Positions 34,834 through 43,604 are shown, counted from the stretch's first letter. The stretch: DNA of 64,000 nucleotides from Rhodococcus opacus B4 (GCF_000010805.1 NC_012522.1:4836001-4900000), one strand, 5' to 3'. Program-made: numbers and translations. The notes: a model not told the origin generated them from the letters alone.

Positions 34834-35478
34834 ATGAACACACGACGAGCAACTCTGATCGCTGGCGTGTCCCTGACCGCGCTGGTGGCGTCCGGATGCG
34901 GAAGCGACGATGCGTCGACGGATGCCACCGTCGAGACACCCCCGGCTTCTGCCGAAACGACGACCAGCGTGCCTGTCCCGCTTCCGGGCACGACAGGTGA
35001 CGGCTTCCAACTTCCGGTGGAGGGTGCCGCCGAGGACAACGCGTTCACCTACGACGAAGTGGCTGTTCCGGTGGGTTCCTCCGTCCGTCTCGAATCCGAG
35101 GGACAGGACGGCCGCACAACGGTGACGTTCACCGCGACCGGGCTCGCACCGAACCGTGACTTCGGTGTGCACGCGCACACACGGCCGTGCGGGCCGAAAC
35201 CTTCGGATTCTGGACCGCACTATCAGAACGACGTCGATCCCGCCGCCACTCCGGAATCGCCGTCTTCGGATCCCGCATACGCGAATCCACAGAACGAGAT
35301 CTGGCTCGACGTCACCACCGACGCGAGCGGCAACGCGCAGGCGTCGACGACGGTCGACTGGGAGTTTCGCGAAGGTGAGGCCAACTCCGTGGTGCTCCAC
35401 GCACAGCGCACCATGACCGGTCCCGGCGAGGCCGGGATGGCCGGTGATCGTCTGGCCTGCATCAACGAGGACTTCTGA
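34834..35478 (+). CDS. Cu/Zn superoxide dismutase-like lipoprotein, probably copper-only
   Basis: The ATG at 34834 gives a 214-residue protein with a lipobox ending at Cys22 (LVASGC) and a Ser/Thr/Pro-rich linker. The SOD-fold copper ligands are present: His113 and His115 in GVHAH, His129 in GPHYQN and His189 in VVLHAQ; Cys119 and Cys209 would form the conserved disulfide. The two extra zinc histidines are replaced in ANPQNEIWLD. Mycobacterial SodC is known to be an active Cu-only enzyme without zinc, so this may be one too. The GGDRIACG-like end is shortened to GDRLACINEDF. Confidence 0.72.
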   Translation: MNTRRATLIAGVSLTALVASGCGSDDASTDATVETPPASAETTTSVPVPLPGTTGDGFQLPVEGAAEDNAFTYDEVAVPVGSSVRLESEGQDGRTTVTFTATGLAPNRDFGVHAHTRPCGPKPSDSGPHYQNDVDPAATPESPSSDPAYANPQNEIWLDVTTDASGNAQASTTVDWEFREGEANSVVLHAQRTMTGPGEAGMAGDRLACINEDF

Positions 35479-35490
35479 CGGCTCTGGCCG

Positions 35491-36054
35491 TCAGTGGCGA
35501 CCGACGGAATGCCGAGCAGACGTGCGCGAAGCCGAGGTCCGCGGCCCTCGTGGGCGCGGACCGGGAGAGACGCCGAGCACGACGAGTGGGCGCCGCTCCT
35601 CGTCCGGCAGTGCGTCGGCCCGCCACTTCTTCACCGCTCGATAGAGCCACTGGCCCACCTGTTCTCCGTCGGCGGTGACATAGTTCGCGGGAACGAGTGC
35701 GTTGCCGTGCTCTTCGCGGTAGGCGGCGATGGCGGTGAGCATTCGGCGCCGCTTGCTGTCGGCCGGTGACACGGCCGGGAGCGGGACGGCGTCATCGCTC
35801 CACAGAAAGCCGATCGCGTCGAGTTGCTGGATACGTTGGGGCGGCAGGGTGCCCAGCATGCGGGCCACGCGCTGACGGTCCTGCCAACGTCCGAGTCGGA
35901 AACCGCTGTCGGTGACGTAGTCGGAGGGCATCACGCTGTGCGGATTCTGGTGTCGAAAGGCGCAGTAGAGTTGCAAGGCGGAGGCTGCGGACTGGTTATC
36001 TCGCATCGAGATCGCATCCTTGTGAGAGCCGTGAAACAGTGTCCGGGTAGTCAT
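35491..36054 (-). CDS. Stand-alone helicase-associated (HA) domain protein
   Basis: The product of the ATG at 36054 is 187 residues (an in-frame ATG at 36075 would add seven). It contains two HA repeats, about residues 18-90 and 98-160, each with the pattern YxxxHxNxxVPxxYVTxxGxxxGxW and a following basic helix. HA domains normally occur in tandem at the C-terminus of large helicase-like proteins in actinobacteria; no helicase is attached or near. A nucleic-acid-binding role is plausible. It converges on the SOD-like gene with 12 bp between stops. Confidence 0.75.
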   Translation of the reverse strand: MTTRTLFHGSHKDAISMRDNQSAASALQLYCAFRHQNPHSVMPSDYVTDSGFRLGRWQDRQRVARMLGTLPPQRIQQLDAIGFLWSDDAVPLPAVSPADSKRRRMLTAIAAYREEHGNALVPANYVTADGEQVGQWLYRAVKKWRADALPDEERRPLVVLGVSPGPRPRGPRTSASRTSARHSVGRH

Positions 36055-36146
36055 TAGTTCAAGTATGTCAAACACATTGACGATCTGTCACGGAAGTCGG
36101 CTCGTGTTGGGGTGCAATTGTGCGCGAATGACGGTCCTCGAGGGCT

Positions 36147-36980
36147 TTACGGCCGTTCCGTCGCCACTGTCATGTCCCGCTTCTTCTGCGCCAGCTCGCC
36201 GAGGCGGCGGGCTCGGGCGATCTCGGCCGGCGTGAACGGCTCGTCCGCCGGTCGGACGAAGACGAGTATGTCATCACCCGACGGGATCTCGACACTCGCC
36301 GCCGTGGTGGGGACGTCGCTCGTGCGTACATCGACGAACTGGGCTCCGAGGAGTTCCGCGATCGATAGGGGAAGCTCCGACGAATCGGCCACGACCCGCG
36401 ACGCCAACGTCAAGGCCTTGGTCTGGCCGTCGATCAGGGCGAGCGCCGACGCGGGCCAGATGCCGACACCGTGACCGCCGCCGGCGCGAACGGCATTCGA
36501 CAGCGCCTCGGGCGACGTGTCCCGGCACGCCCCGACGATCAGCTCGTCGAGTGAACCGCCGTCCAGGTGATGAACGTGCACGGTCAGGATGTTCGCGCCC
36601 AGCGCCGCGAGGTTGTGGGCCAGCGATTCCAGCTGACCCGGGCGATCGCCCACCCGGACCCGGATGCGCCAGAGCGATTGTCCGGTCGCGGGATGGCCGT
36701 GCCTGCCGTCCGCGGGACCGTGCAGCCATCCGCCGAGGAGCCGCATCGCCGACGGCTCGACCACCCAGATCACCGACACCGTCGTGGTGACGGTGAGAAC
36801 TGCGACCGTGGCCAGATACGAGACGTGGAAATGAATGACCAAGGCGTGGAGCAACAGCTCGACGGGAAACACGGCGCACAGTTTCGCGAGCGCCAGGCGG
36901 CCGCGGCGGGGATGCGGAAGCCGGCCGCACGCCTCGCACGCGTTGACGTGAACTCCGGGTTCTCTCACGGCATCGTTCAT
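36147..36980 (-). CDS. Membrane protein with cytoplasmic ACT domain
   Basis: The ATG at 36980 gives 277 residues. A CEACGRLPHPRRGR segment at residues 16-29 has a CxxC pair; two hydrophobic helices (about residues 36-52 and 55-76) follow, then an ACT-type ligand-binding domain starting LWRIRVRVGDRPGQLESLAHNLAALGANILTVHVH. The last 120 residues resemble a second degenerate ACT-like region (ALTLASRVVADSSELPLSIAELLGAQFVDVRT). ACT domains bind amino acids; membrane-tethered versions are known in actinobacteria without assigned function. Confidence 0.7.
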   Translation of the reverse strand: MNDAVREPGVHVNACEACGRLPHPRRGRLALAKLCAVFPVELLLHALVIHFHVSYLATVAVLTVTTTVSVIWVVEPSAMRLLGGWLHGPADGRHGHPATGQSLWRIRVRVGDRPGQLESLAHNLAALGANILTVHVHHLDGGSLDELIVGACRDTSPEALSNAVRAGGGHGVGIWPASALALIDGQTKALTLASRVVADSSELPLSIAELLGAQFVDVRTSDVPTTAASVEIPSGDDILVFVRPADEPFTPAEIARARRLGELAQKKRDMTVATERP

Positions 36981-37054
36981 GCACCCACTGTCTCCCCGCC
37001 GTATTGCGACGCGGTTTCCGCGCCCGGTCGGTGGTGTGACAGTTGAGCGTGAAA

Positions 37055-37202
37055 TGCATTGAAACACAATGCAGATGTGGTGGGGAACACGGCGGCCACG
37101 ACGCTCGAAGTTCCTGACTGCGGCGCCCTGCCGAATCTTGGGCCTTGCCACCTAAAACAATAACCATTAGATTAATGGACGTGATCCGGGTCATACCGGA
37201 TC
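37055..37202. promoter_or_regulatory. Cluster of inverted repeats in the 335-bp gap before the AAHS operon
   Basis: The gap between the ACT-domain gene (minus) and the AAHS transporter (plus) holds three inverted repeats: TGCATTG-N5-CAATGCA (37055-37073), CCATTA-N3-TAATGG (37164-37178) and GATCCGG-N6-CCGGATC (37183-37202). The stretch 37152-37178 is unusually AT-rich. The last two lie 114-150 bp ahead of the transporter start and are good operator candidates for an unlinked regulator, since none is encoded in the operon. Confidence 0.45.
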
Positions 37203-37315
37203 TGAATTCGCTTTTCCGGCGGCCACCTCGATTTCGGCTGCCGTCCACGTTCGTCCGCCCTGTGACGGCACGTCCTGTCGACGAGCCTGTGCCGCAGTGA
37301 CGAGAAGGGAATTCC

Positions 37316-38689
37316 ATGACATTCCACCTGGCCGGATCGGCCACCAACGGCAGGTCCAGCACGCTTGCGGTCGTCGCTACCTGCCTCGCCATCACGACAC
37401 TGGATGGTTTGGATCTCATCATGTTCGGCACCGTCCTACCCACCCTCCTCGAAAAGGAGGAGTGGGGTATAACCGCAGCATCGGCCGGGCTCGTCGGCAG
37501 CTTGTCCCTGGTGGGAATGCTGATCGGTGCCATGTTCGCCGGGTATTTCACGGACATCGTCGGGCGCCGCCCGGTGATCCTCGCCTGCGTCGTCAACTTC
37601 AGCCTCTTCACCGCTCTGTGCGCATTCGCTCCGAATCTGGAGTTGTTCGGGCTGTTCCGGTTCGCAGCCGGGATCGGATTCGGTGGCGCACTGCCCACAG
37701 TGATCGCGCTGACGATGGAGTACGTGCCGTTCGAGCGGCGCCAGTTCTTCAACGGGGTCATCCAGACCGGTTTCACCATCGGTGGGTGCGTCGCCGCGAT
37801 CTCGGCAATCTACGTCATCCCGGCATACGGATGGCACATGATGTTCCTCGTCGGTGGTGCGCTCGGTGTCGTCGTGCTCGCGATAACGCTGAAGACGCTG
37901 CCGGAATCGGTCGCGTTCCTGATTCAGAAGGGGCGGCACGACGAGGCGCAGGCGATCATGGTGCGCTACAGCATCGACATGCGCACGGAATCCGGTCGCG
38001 CAGTGACCGAGGACGGCTCCGACACCGGCCGCGGGCGTGCTCTGGCCCGGCTCTTCGCCCCGGGATACCGGGGCGCGACGGTGCTGTTCCCGCTCATCTC
38101 CTTCTGCGGACTGCTGGTGGCGTACGCGATGAACACCTGGATTCCGCAGATGCTCCGGTCCACCGGATACGACCTGGGTTCGGCCCTGGTGTTCCTGCTG
38201 GCCTTCAACCTCGGTAGCGCCATGGGCATGGTGGTGCTCAGCGGACTGGCCGACCGCTTCGGCCCGCGTCCGGTGATCTCGACAGGCTTCGTCGTCGGAG
38301 CGATCGCGGTGTCCGTCCTGACCCTCGAGCCGGCGCAGGCACTGGTATTCGCACTGATCCTGCTCATCGGCTTCTGCTCGGCGTCGCAGACGGCCGTGTC
38401 CGGGTTCGTCGGCATCTACTACTCGCCCCGGGCGCGGGGCACAGCCCTCGGCTTGGCGATCGGGCTGGGTCGGCTCGGCGGCGTGTGCGGCCCGATCGTC
38501 GCCGGACTCATCGTCGGCTCCTCGCTCGGTACCCAGTGGGCGTTCTACGTGTTCGCGGCGGTCGGGTTGGTCGCCGCGGCGCTGGTCGTGGCCGTCCCGA
38601 AACGGCAGCCGGACACGGTTGCCGTGCCCGCCGCCCGACCCGCGGCAGCACACCGAGCGGATATGTCAGCTACACAGTCGGATTCGTGA
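37316..38689 (+). CDS. MFS transporter, aromatic acid:H+ symporter (AAHS) family
   Basis: The 457-residue protein has twelve helices and the AAHS hallmark ITTLDGLDLIMFGTVLPTLLE in helix 1 and GYFTDIVGRRPVIL after helix 2. AAHS proteins (PcaK, BenK, MhpT) import benzoates, hydroxybenzoates and phenylpropanoids. It starts 11-12 bp after GAAGGGA and is followed after 6 bp by an acyl-CoA ligase, so the operon takes up and activates the same acid. Confidence 0.88.
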   Translation: MTFHLAGSATNGRSSTLAVVATCLAITTLDGLDLIMFGTVLPTLLEKEEWGITAASAGLVGSLSLVGMLIGAMFAGYFTDIVGRRPVILACVVNFSLFTALCAFAPNLELFGLFRFAAGIGFGGALPTVIALTMEYVPFERRQFFNGVIQTGFTIGGCVAAISAIYVIPAYGWHMMFLVGGALGVVVLAITLKTLPESVAFLIQKGRHDEAQAIMVRYSIDMRTESGRAVTEDGSDTGRGRALARLFAPGYRGATVLFPLISFCGLLVAYAMNTWIPQMLRSTGYDLGSALVFLLAFNLGSAMGMVVLSGLADRFGPRPVISTGFVVGAIAVSVLTLEPAQALVFALILLIGFCSASQTAVSGFVGIYYSPRARGTALGLAIGLGRLGGVCGPIVAGLIVGSSLGTQWAFYVFAAVGLVAAALVVAVPKRQPDTVAVPAARPAAAHRADMSATQSDS

Positions 38690-38695
38690 CCGGCG

Positions 38696-40204
38696 ATGGC
38701 ACTCACAATCGGCTCGGCAATCGAGTGGTGGGGCAGGAGTCAGGGCGACGCACCGGCGTTCCGGTTCGAGGACGACACGGTCGACTATCGAACACTGACG
38801 AACTGGACGAGTCGCGGTGCGCGACTGCTGCACGATCTCGGAGTCGACTCCGGAGATCGAGTGGGGATTGTCGGTGCGAACTCGATGACGTGGCCGGTCG
38901 GCGCGCTTGCGGCGCTCGAGGCCGGCGCCGTTCTGGTGCCGCTCAACAGCCGATTCACCGAGACCGAGCTGTCCAAGATTGCGGACGAGGCCGGTCTGCG
39001 CGCGGTACTTGCCGCACCGTCGCATGAGGCGCTCGTACGACGCGCCCTGCCGGATCCGTCGGTGAAAACCGTCTCCTTCGACACACTGAACTCGCTACGC
39101 GTAGGGGGCGACGACGACTTTCGCATCGACACGACGCCCGAGAGCCTGATCTTCGTGATCTTCACCAGTGGATCCACCGGCCAGCCCAAGGGTGTGAAGT
39201 TCACTAACCGTCAGGTCATGGACATCTGCTTCGAATCCTCGCTCCGCGAGCCTGCAGTGCATCAGGGCTATTCGATGTTGCTGGCCCTTCCGCTGAGCTT
39301 TCTCCCCGGAATGTTGAACGGTGTGGTGATGCCGATCGTCTTCGGGGGATCCACCGTGATCGAACACAAGTTCGATCCCGCACGGGCACTCGACCGGATA
39401 GAGCGCTTCTCCATCGAGATGGCATGCGGAGTGCCGCTCGTCTACCAGGAGATGGCCGCCGCCCCCACGTTCCGGTCCGCCGACCTGTCGTCGCTCCGAT
39501 CCGCGATTGTGGGAGGAGCGGCAGTGCCGATCGACCTCCTGCACACCTGGGGCGACAAGGGAGTCGCCCTCCGCCAGATATACGGAATGACGGAAGGCGG
39601 TGGGGTCACGACCGCCACGACACCGGCTGATGCATTCGCGCACCCGGATACCTGTGGATTCGGTTCGGTATTCTCCGAGTTCCGAGTGGTCCGCGATGAC
39701 GACACCGACTGTGCTCCCGGTGAGCCCGGTGAGATCCTCATCGGCGGCCCGGCCGTCACGCCGGGGTACTGGGGCGACGAGGTCACGACCGCCCGCGCCA
39801 TCCGGAGCGGCTGGTTGCACACAGGTGACCTGGGCGTCGTCGACGGGGATGGCCGCTTGCGGTTCGTCGACCGGTTGAAGGACTTGATCATCTCCGGTGG
39901 TATCAACATCTCCCCGATCGAAATCGAGTCTGTCATCGTGAATTTCGACGGTGTAGCGGAGGTTTCGGTCATTCCGGTCGACGACGGCCGCTTCGGTGAA
40001 ACCCCTGCTGCGATCGTGACGGGCGATGTCGATGTCGAGGAACTCGTCCGCCATTGCGAGATGCACCTGGCCGATTTCAAGGTGCCGCGGTATGTGGTGC
40101 TTCTCGACGAACCACTGCCTCGCTTGCCAACCGGAAAGATCGCGAAGGCGCGGATCCGAGCTGATTTCAAGGATATTCCTGCCCGATTCGAGAGAGTCCG
40201 GTGA
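38696..40204 (+). CDS. AMP-forming acyl-CoA ligase
   Basis: The 502-residue ANL enzyme has the P-loop IFTSGSTGQPKGV, the IYGMTEGGGV motif, HTGDLGVVDGDGRLRFVDRLKDLIISGGINISPIEIE and the C-terminal catalytic lysine in LPTGKIAKARIR. It would convert a carboxylic acid, probably aromatic given the transporter, to its CoA thioester. The genes downstream encode a DUF35 fusion and a thiolase-fold protein, which would then act on the CoA ester. Confidence 0.9.
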   Translation: MALTIGSAIEWWGRSQGDAPAFRFEDDTVDYRTLTNWTSRGARLLHDLGVDSGDRVGIVGANSMTWPVGALAALEAGAVLVPLNSRFTETELSKIADEAGLRAVLAAPSHEALVRRALPDPSVKTVSFDTLNSLRVGGDDDFRIDTTPESLIFVIFTSGSTGQPKGVKFTNRQVMDICFESSLREPAVHQGYSMLLALPLSFLPGMLNGVVMPIVFGGSTVIEHKFDPARALDRIERFSIEMACGVPLVYQEMAAAPTFRSADLSSLRSAIVGGAAVPIDLLHTWGDKGVALRQIYGMTEGGGVTTATTPADAFAHPDTCGFGSVFSEFRVVRDDDTDCAPGEPGEILIGGPAVTPGYWGDEVTTARAIRSGWLHTGDLGVVDGDGRLRFVDRLKDLIISGGINISPIEIESVIVNFDGVAEVSVIPVDDGRFGETPAAIVTGDVDVEELVRHCEMHLADFKVPRYVVLLDEPLPRLPTGKIAKARIRADFKDIPARFERVR

Positions 40205-40259
40205 GAGTGCACCGGCGCATCGACATCGCGTCAATAAGCGAATACACGAGGAGATGAGT

Positions 40260-41006
40260 ATGGCACACGTGCCCGAAGCGCTGATCGATCTAATCGTCGA
40301 ACACGGGCGGATGACCGTGGCGGGCGACCATGACGGTCTCATCGCGGACTTCCTTCCCGACCGGGTAGGCCAACTGCTGACGTCGGCCACGGTTCCCGCC
40401 GACCTCGTCCGTGCGCAATTGGTCAGCACGGAAGCAGGACCGGATGGTGAGGTCGTTGCGGTCACGAAGTACACGGACGTCCGGGGAGAGTCGGTCGAGC
40501 TTCGTGCATGCTGGGTACCGTTCGGAGGTAGTTGGCGGGTGACGCGCGTGCGCAACATCCCCGAGACGCGTCCCTGGATGAACGAGTACGGGCCGAGCCC
40601 TGACGGCGTCGATCAGGAACATTGGGCCGGTCTGGCCAACGGCGAATTGCGACTGCAGCGATGTGGCGATTGCACCGAATGGATCTGGGCGCCACGTCCG
40701 ATGTGTCCCCACTGCCGTTCGCTGAACACCACGTGGGAGACCGTCGATCCTGCGGGAAGAATCTACTCGTGGACGCGGACCTGGCAGAACTTCAGCCCGG
40801 AAACCGCCGGACACCTCCCCTATGTCGTCGTGCTGGTCGAACTGGCCCAGGCCGGAAACAGTCGCGTGCTGGGTGTTCTGGAGGACACGGACGGGCGCGA
40901 GGTCAGGATCGGCATGAGTGTCCAGGGCAAGATCGACACTCCGCCGCCCGGCACGACCGGATCGCCACTTGTTCGGTGGCACGTTGCTGAGGGAGAGTGG
41001 CAATGA
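40260..41006 (+). CDS. NTF2-like domain fused to DUF35 (zinc ribbon plus OB fold)
   Basis: The ATG at 40260 is 7 bp after GAGGAG and gives 248 residues. Residues 1-105 form an NTF2/SnoaL-like domain (ALIDLIVEHGRMTVAGDHDGL ... VELRACWVPFGGSWRVTRVRNI). Residues 120-245 are DUF35: zinc ribbon CGDCTEWIWAPRPMCPHC, then an OB fold (IYSWTRTWQNFSP ... PYVVVLVEL). DUF35 proteins are obligate partners of thiolase-like lipid-transfer proteins, as in ChsH2 with Ltp2, where the pair is a steroid side-chain retro-aldolase. Here the usual MaoC partner domain is replaced by an NTF2 fold. The stop overlaps the next start by 4 bp. Confidence 0.85.
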   Translation: MAHVPEALIDLIVEHGRMTVAGDHDGLIADFLPDRVGQLLTSATVPADLVRAQLVSTEAGPDGEVVAVTKYTDVRGESVELRACWVPFGGSWRVTRVRNIPETRPWMNEYGPSPDGVDQEHWAGLANGELRLQRCGDCTEWIWAPRPMCPHCRSLNTTWETVDPAGRIYSWTRTWQNFSPETAGHLPYVVVLVELAQAGNSRVLGVLEDTDGREVRIGMSVQGKIDTPPPGTTGSPLVRWHVAEGEWQ

Positions 41007-42181
41007 CAGGTAAACGATCAGGATTCCGGGGTACAACCGCGGTGGTGGGCGCGGGCAGCACCCCCTACCACAAGCGCGGAACGAGCCCGTTCACCACACC
41101 CCAACTGGTCCTGCAGGCGATCATGGCTGCGTGTGACGATGCCGCGGTGGATCCGCGCAAGGTCGACGGATTCGTCTCGTACGGTCATGATTCCAGCGAA
41201 GGGCTCGTCATCGGTGCCGCGCTCGGTGTCGATGAGGTCCGGTGGTCGTCCGAAGTGTGGGGCGGCGGTGGTGGTGGCGTTGCAGCGGCGATCAACATGG
41301 CAGGTGCGGCGGTCGCTTCCGGTCAGGCCGAGTGCGTCGCCGTGTATCGCGGGCTGAGCGAGAATACCGACGGGCGCAGGGCGTACAACAAGGGTTACGT
41401 AAGTTCGCTGTACTCGGCGCACGGAATGTTCACCCCGGTCCAGATCTGCGCCCTGCGGACACAGCGGCTCATGGAGGTCGAAGGGGTGCCGCGATCAGCC
41501 CTCGAAGCTGTCTCTCGAGCGGGTTACTTCCATGCACGGACCAACGAACGCGCGGTGGCCTACGGTCGTTCGGTCGACCACGACACCTACACCGGAGCGC
41601 GAGTCGTGTCGGAGCCTCTCACCCTCTTCGATTGCTCCCGCGAGAACGACGGAGCAGCAGCGCTGCTCGTGGTTCCCGCCGACCGTGTGGACGACTATCG
41701 GGGCGATCCGGCGTACATTCTGGCCGGCGTCCAGGGAGCCGCGCGCGGATGGTCGGAATCGGCCGAGAACGAAGACCACTACTCGAGTGCGGGATTCCAT
41801 CCTGCGCTCGTGGAGAGACTGTGGGGCACCGCGGGAATCGGCCCCGGCGACGTCGATGTCGCCCAGGTGTACGAGAACTTCACCGGACCAGCGGTAGCCG
41901 CAATGATCGATCACGGCCTCTGCCCGCGCGGCGCAGAATCCGGCGAGTATCTCACTCTGGAGAATCTCACCGTTCCCAGTGGCACACTGCCGATCAACAC
42001 TGCAGGCGGAAACATCGCCGAAGGATTCGTGCACGGCATCGGGCTCGCGGTGGAAGCCGTGCGTCAGATACGCGGTGGATCACCGAACCCCGTCAAGGAC
42101 GCGGAGATATCTCTCCTGATCGGAGGTCCGATGGCACCGCTGGTGAGTTCGACCGTCTTCGGGTCCCGGTCCGCACTCTGA
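41003..42181 (+). CDS. Thiolase-fold protein without the nucleophilic cysteine (Ltp2-like)
   Basis: The 392-residue protein has the thiolase fold, but the nucleophile region reads EVWGGGGGGVAAAI with no cysteine, and the C-terminal site reads INTAGGNIAEGFVHGIGLAVEAVRQIRGG, the NTxGGxxxEGxxHG pattern of Ltp2-like proteins, also without the second thiolase cysteine. It should therefore not catalyse thiolysis. Ltp2 with its DUF35 partner catalyses retro-aldol cleavage of a beta-hydroxyacyl-CoA. Coupled translation (ATGA) with the DUF35 gene supports a complex. A hairpin terminator follows. Confidence 0.82.
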   Translation: MTGKRSGFRGTTAVVGAGSTPYHKRGTSPFTTPQLVLQAIMAACDDAAVDPRKVDGFVSYGHDSSEGLVIGAALGVDEVRWSSEVWGGGGGGVAAAINMAGAAVASGQAECVAVYRGLSENTDGRRAYNKGYVSSLYSAHGMFTPVQICALRTQRLMEVEGVPRSALEAVSRAGYFHARTNERAVAYGRSVDHDTYTGARVVSEPLTLFDCSRENDGAAALLVVPADRVDDYRGDPAYILAGVQGAARGWSESAENEDHYSSAGFHPALVERLWGTAGIGPGDVDVAQVYENFTGPAVAAMIDHGLCPRGAESGEYLTLENLTVPSGTLPINTAGGNIAEGFVHGIGLAVEAVRQIRGGSPNPVKDAEISLLIGGPMAPLVSSTVFGSRSAL

Positions 42182-42208
42182 AAATCGACACCAGCATGAC
42201 TGGTGGTT

Positions 42209-42244
42209 CGCCCCTCCGCCGGGACGTCGCGCGGCGGAGGGGCG
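42209..42244. terminator. Bidirectional hairpin terminator
   Basis: Inverted repeat of 13 bp (42209-42221 with 42232-42244, 10-nt loop) between the converging thiolase-like and MFS stops. A smaller ACCAG-CTGGT hairpin lies just before it. Both operons should end here. Confidence 0.75.
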
Positions 42245-42263
42245 GGTCTGTGGGGGTGCGGAT

Positions 42264-43604
42264 TCAGCGCAGCGAGGCCGCGTCGCTCAGATCCGTTCCC
42301 CGGGTTTCCGGGGCCATGAGGAAGCTGACGAGTGCGCCCACTCCGGCGATACCCGCGGCGATGTACATCGTTGCGGAGAGTCCGAGATTGGACAGTGCCC
42401 ACGGGGTGGCGAACGTGCCGATCGCCGCACCGATACGGCTGATCCCCGTGCAGAGGCCGACGGCAGTGGCCCGCACCTCGGTGGGGAACAGTTCGTTGGG
42501 GTAGATCCATTCGAGGATGGAGGGACCGCCGTTGAACAGCGCGTAGATGGCGAACGCGAACGCGATCACCCACAGGCCCGCGTCCGGCTTGATCGCGAGG
42601 AACAGCAGTCCGAGACCGGAGAGCACGAACCCCCAGATCAGGATCGGCCGTCGCCCGAGCCGGTCGACGAGGAGCAGTGCGACGACGTTGCCGATCAGGA
42701 AGAACAGGTTGATGAGGCCGTACCCGATGTGGGCGAGATTTCCGGAGCCGAGGTTGAAGAGTTCGAGGATCTGCGGGCCGAACGCGTAGATGGCGAAGAG
42801 CGTCACGATCGTGCACGTCCAGAAGATCGAGATGAACACGACCCGCTTCAGGTATCCGCCGCGCATCAACCCGCGAATGGACGTGCTTCCTTCCTCGTCG
42901 GGCAGATCGTCGAGCGTTGCACCCTCCCCGATGGTCTTTCGCAACACGGTCAATGCCTCGCCGGACCGTCCCTTGCTCAGCAACCACCGGGGGGACTCGG
43001 GAATGCTCGTGCGGGCGATGACGATCAGGGTGGCGGGAACCGCGGAGGAGAGCAGCATCCACTTCCACCCGTCGGGATTGCTGAGCAGGAGGTATCCCAC
43101 GAACGCAGCGACGGTTGCGCCCACGAACCACATGGCGTTGAGGCCGCCGACGAGTTTGGCGCGCCACGCCTTCGGTGCGAATTCTGTCACCAGCGCGGTG
43201 GCGATCGGATAGTCGGCGCCGACCGCGATGCCGATGATCAGGCGCAGTATGAACAATTGCATTTCGTCCGCTGCGAAGAACTGCAGCACCGAGCAGACGA
43301 TGATCACGATCAGGTCGATGGTGTACATCAACTTCCGGCCGATCCGGTCGGTCACGGCACCGAATACGGCGCCACCGAGGAAGACTCCGATGAGCGCGGA
43401 GGATCCGATGAGGCCGGCCCACAGTGCGCTCATGTCCCACTGCGCCTGAATCTGGACCATCGCGATGCCGATGATGCTGAGGATGTAGCCGTCGAGGAAG
43501 GGGCCGCCAGACGAGAAGAGGGCGAGTTTGGCGTGAAAGCCGTTGAGCTTGGCGCTGTCCAGTGTCACGCCCGATCGGGCGGTGACGGTGGTGTCGAGGT
43601 TCAT
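42264..43604 (-). CDS. MFS transporter of the sugar-porter-like group
   Basis: I use the ATG at 43604 (MNLDTTVTARSG), giving 446 residues; an upstream in-frame start at 43649 is possible. Motifs are FGAVTDRIGRKLMYTID after helix 2, PESPRWLLSKGR before the central loop, LLVDRLGRRPIL after helix 8 and ELFPTEVRATAVGL near the end, as in sugar porters and related metabolite:H+ symporters. It converges on the thiolase-like operon and lies downstream of the RidA gene on the same strand, so it could import the substrate of either pathway. Confidence 0.85.
   Translation of the reverse strand: MNLDTTVTARSGVTLDSAKLNGFHAKLALFSSGGPFLDGYILSIIGIAMVQIQAQWDMSALWAGLIGSSALIGVFLGGAVFGAVTDRIGRKLMYTIDLIVIIVCSVLQFFAADEMQLFILRLIIGIAVGADYPIATALVTEFAPKAWRAKLVGGLNAMWFVGATVAAFVGYLLLSNPDGWKWMLLSSAVPATLIVIARTSIPESPRWLLSKGRSGEALTVLRKTIGEGATLDDLPDEEGSTSIRGLMRGGYLKRVVFISIFWTCTIVTLFAIYAFGPQILELFNLGSGNLAHIGYGLINLFFLIGNVVALLLVDRLGRRPILIWGFVLSGLGLLFLAIKPDAGLWVIAFAFAIYALFNGGPSILEWIYPNELFPTEVRATAVGLCTGISRIGAAIGTFATPWALSNLGLSATMYIAAGIAGVGALVSFLMAPETRGTDLSDAASLR

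Noticed and set aside
41003..42181. Ordinary acetyl-CoA acetyltransferase
   Set aside because: The fold is thiolase-like, but both thiolase cysteines are missing and a DUF35 partner gene is coupled, so an Ltp2-type role fits better.
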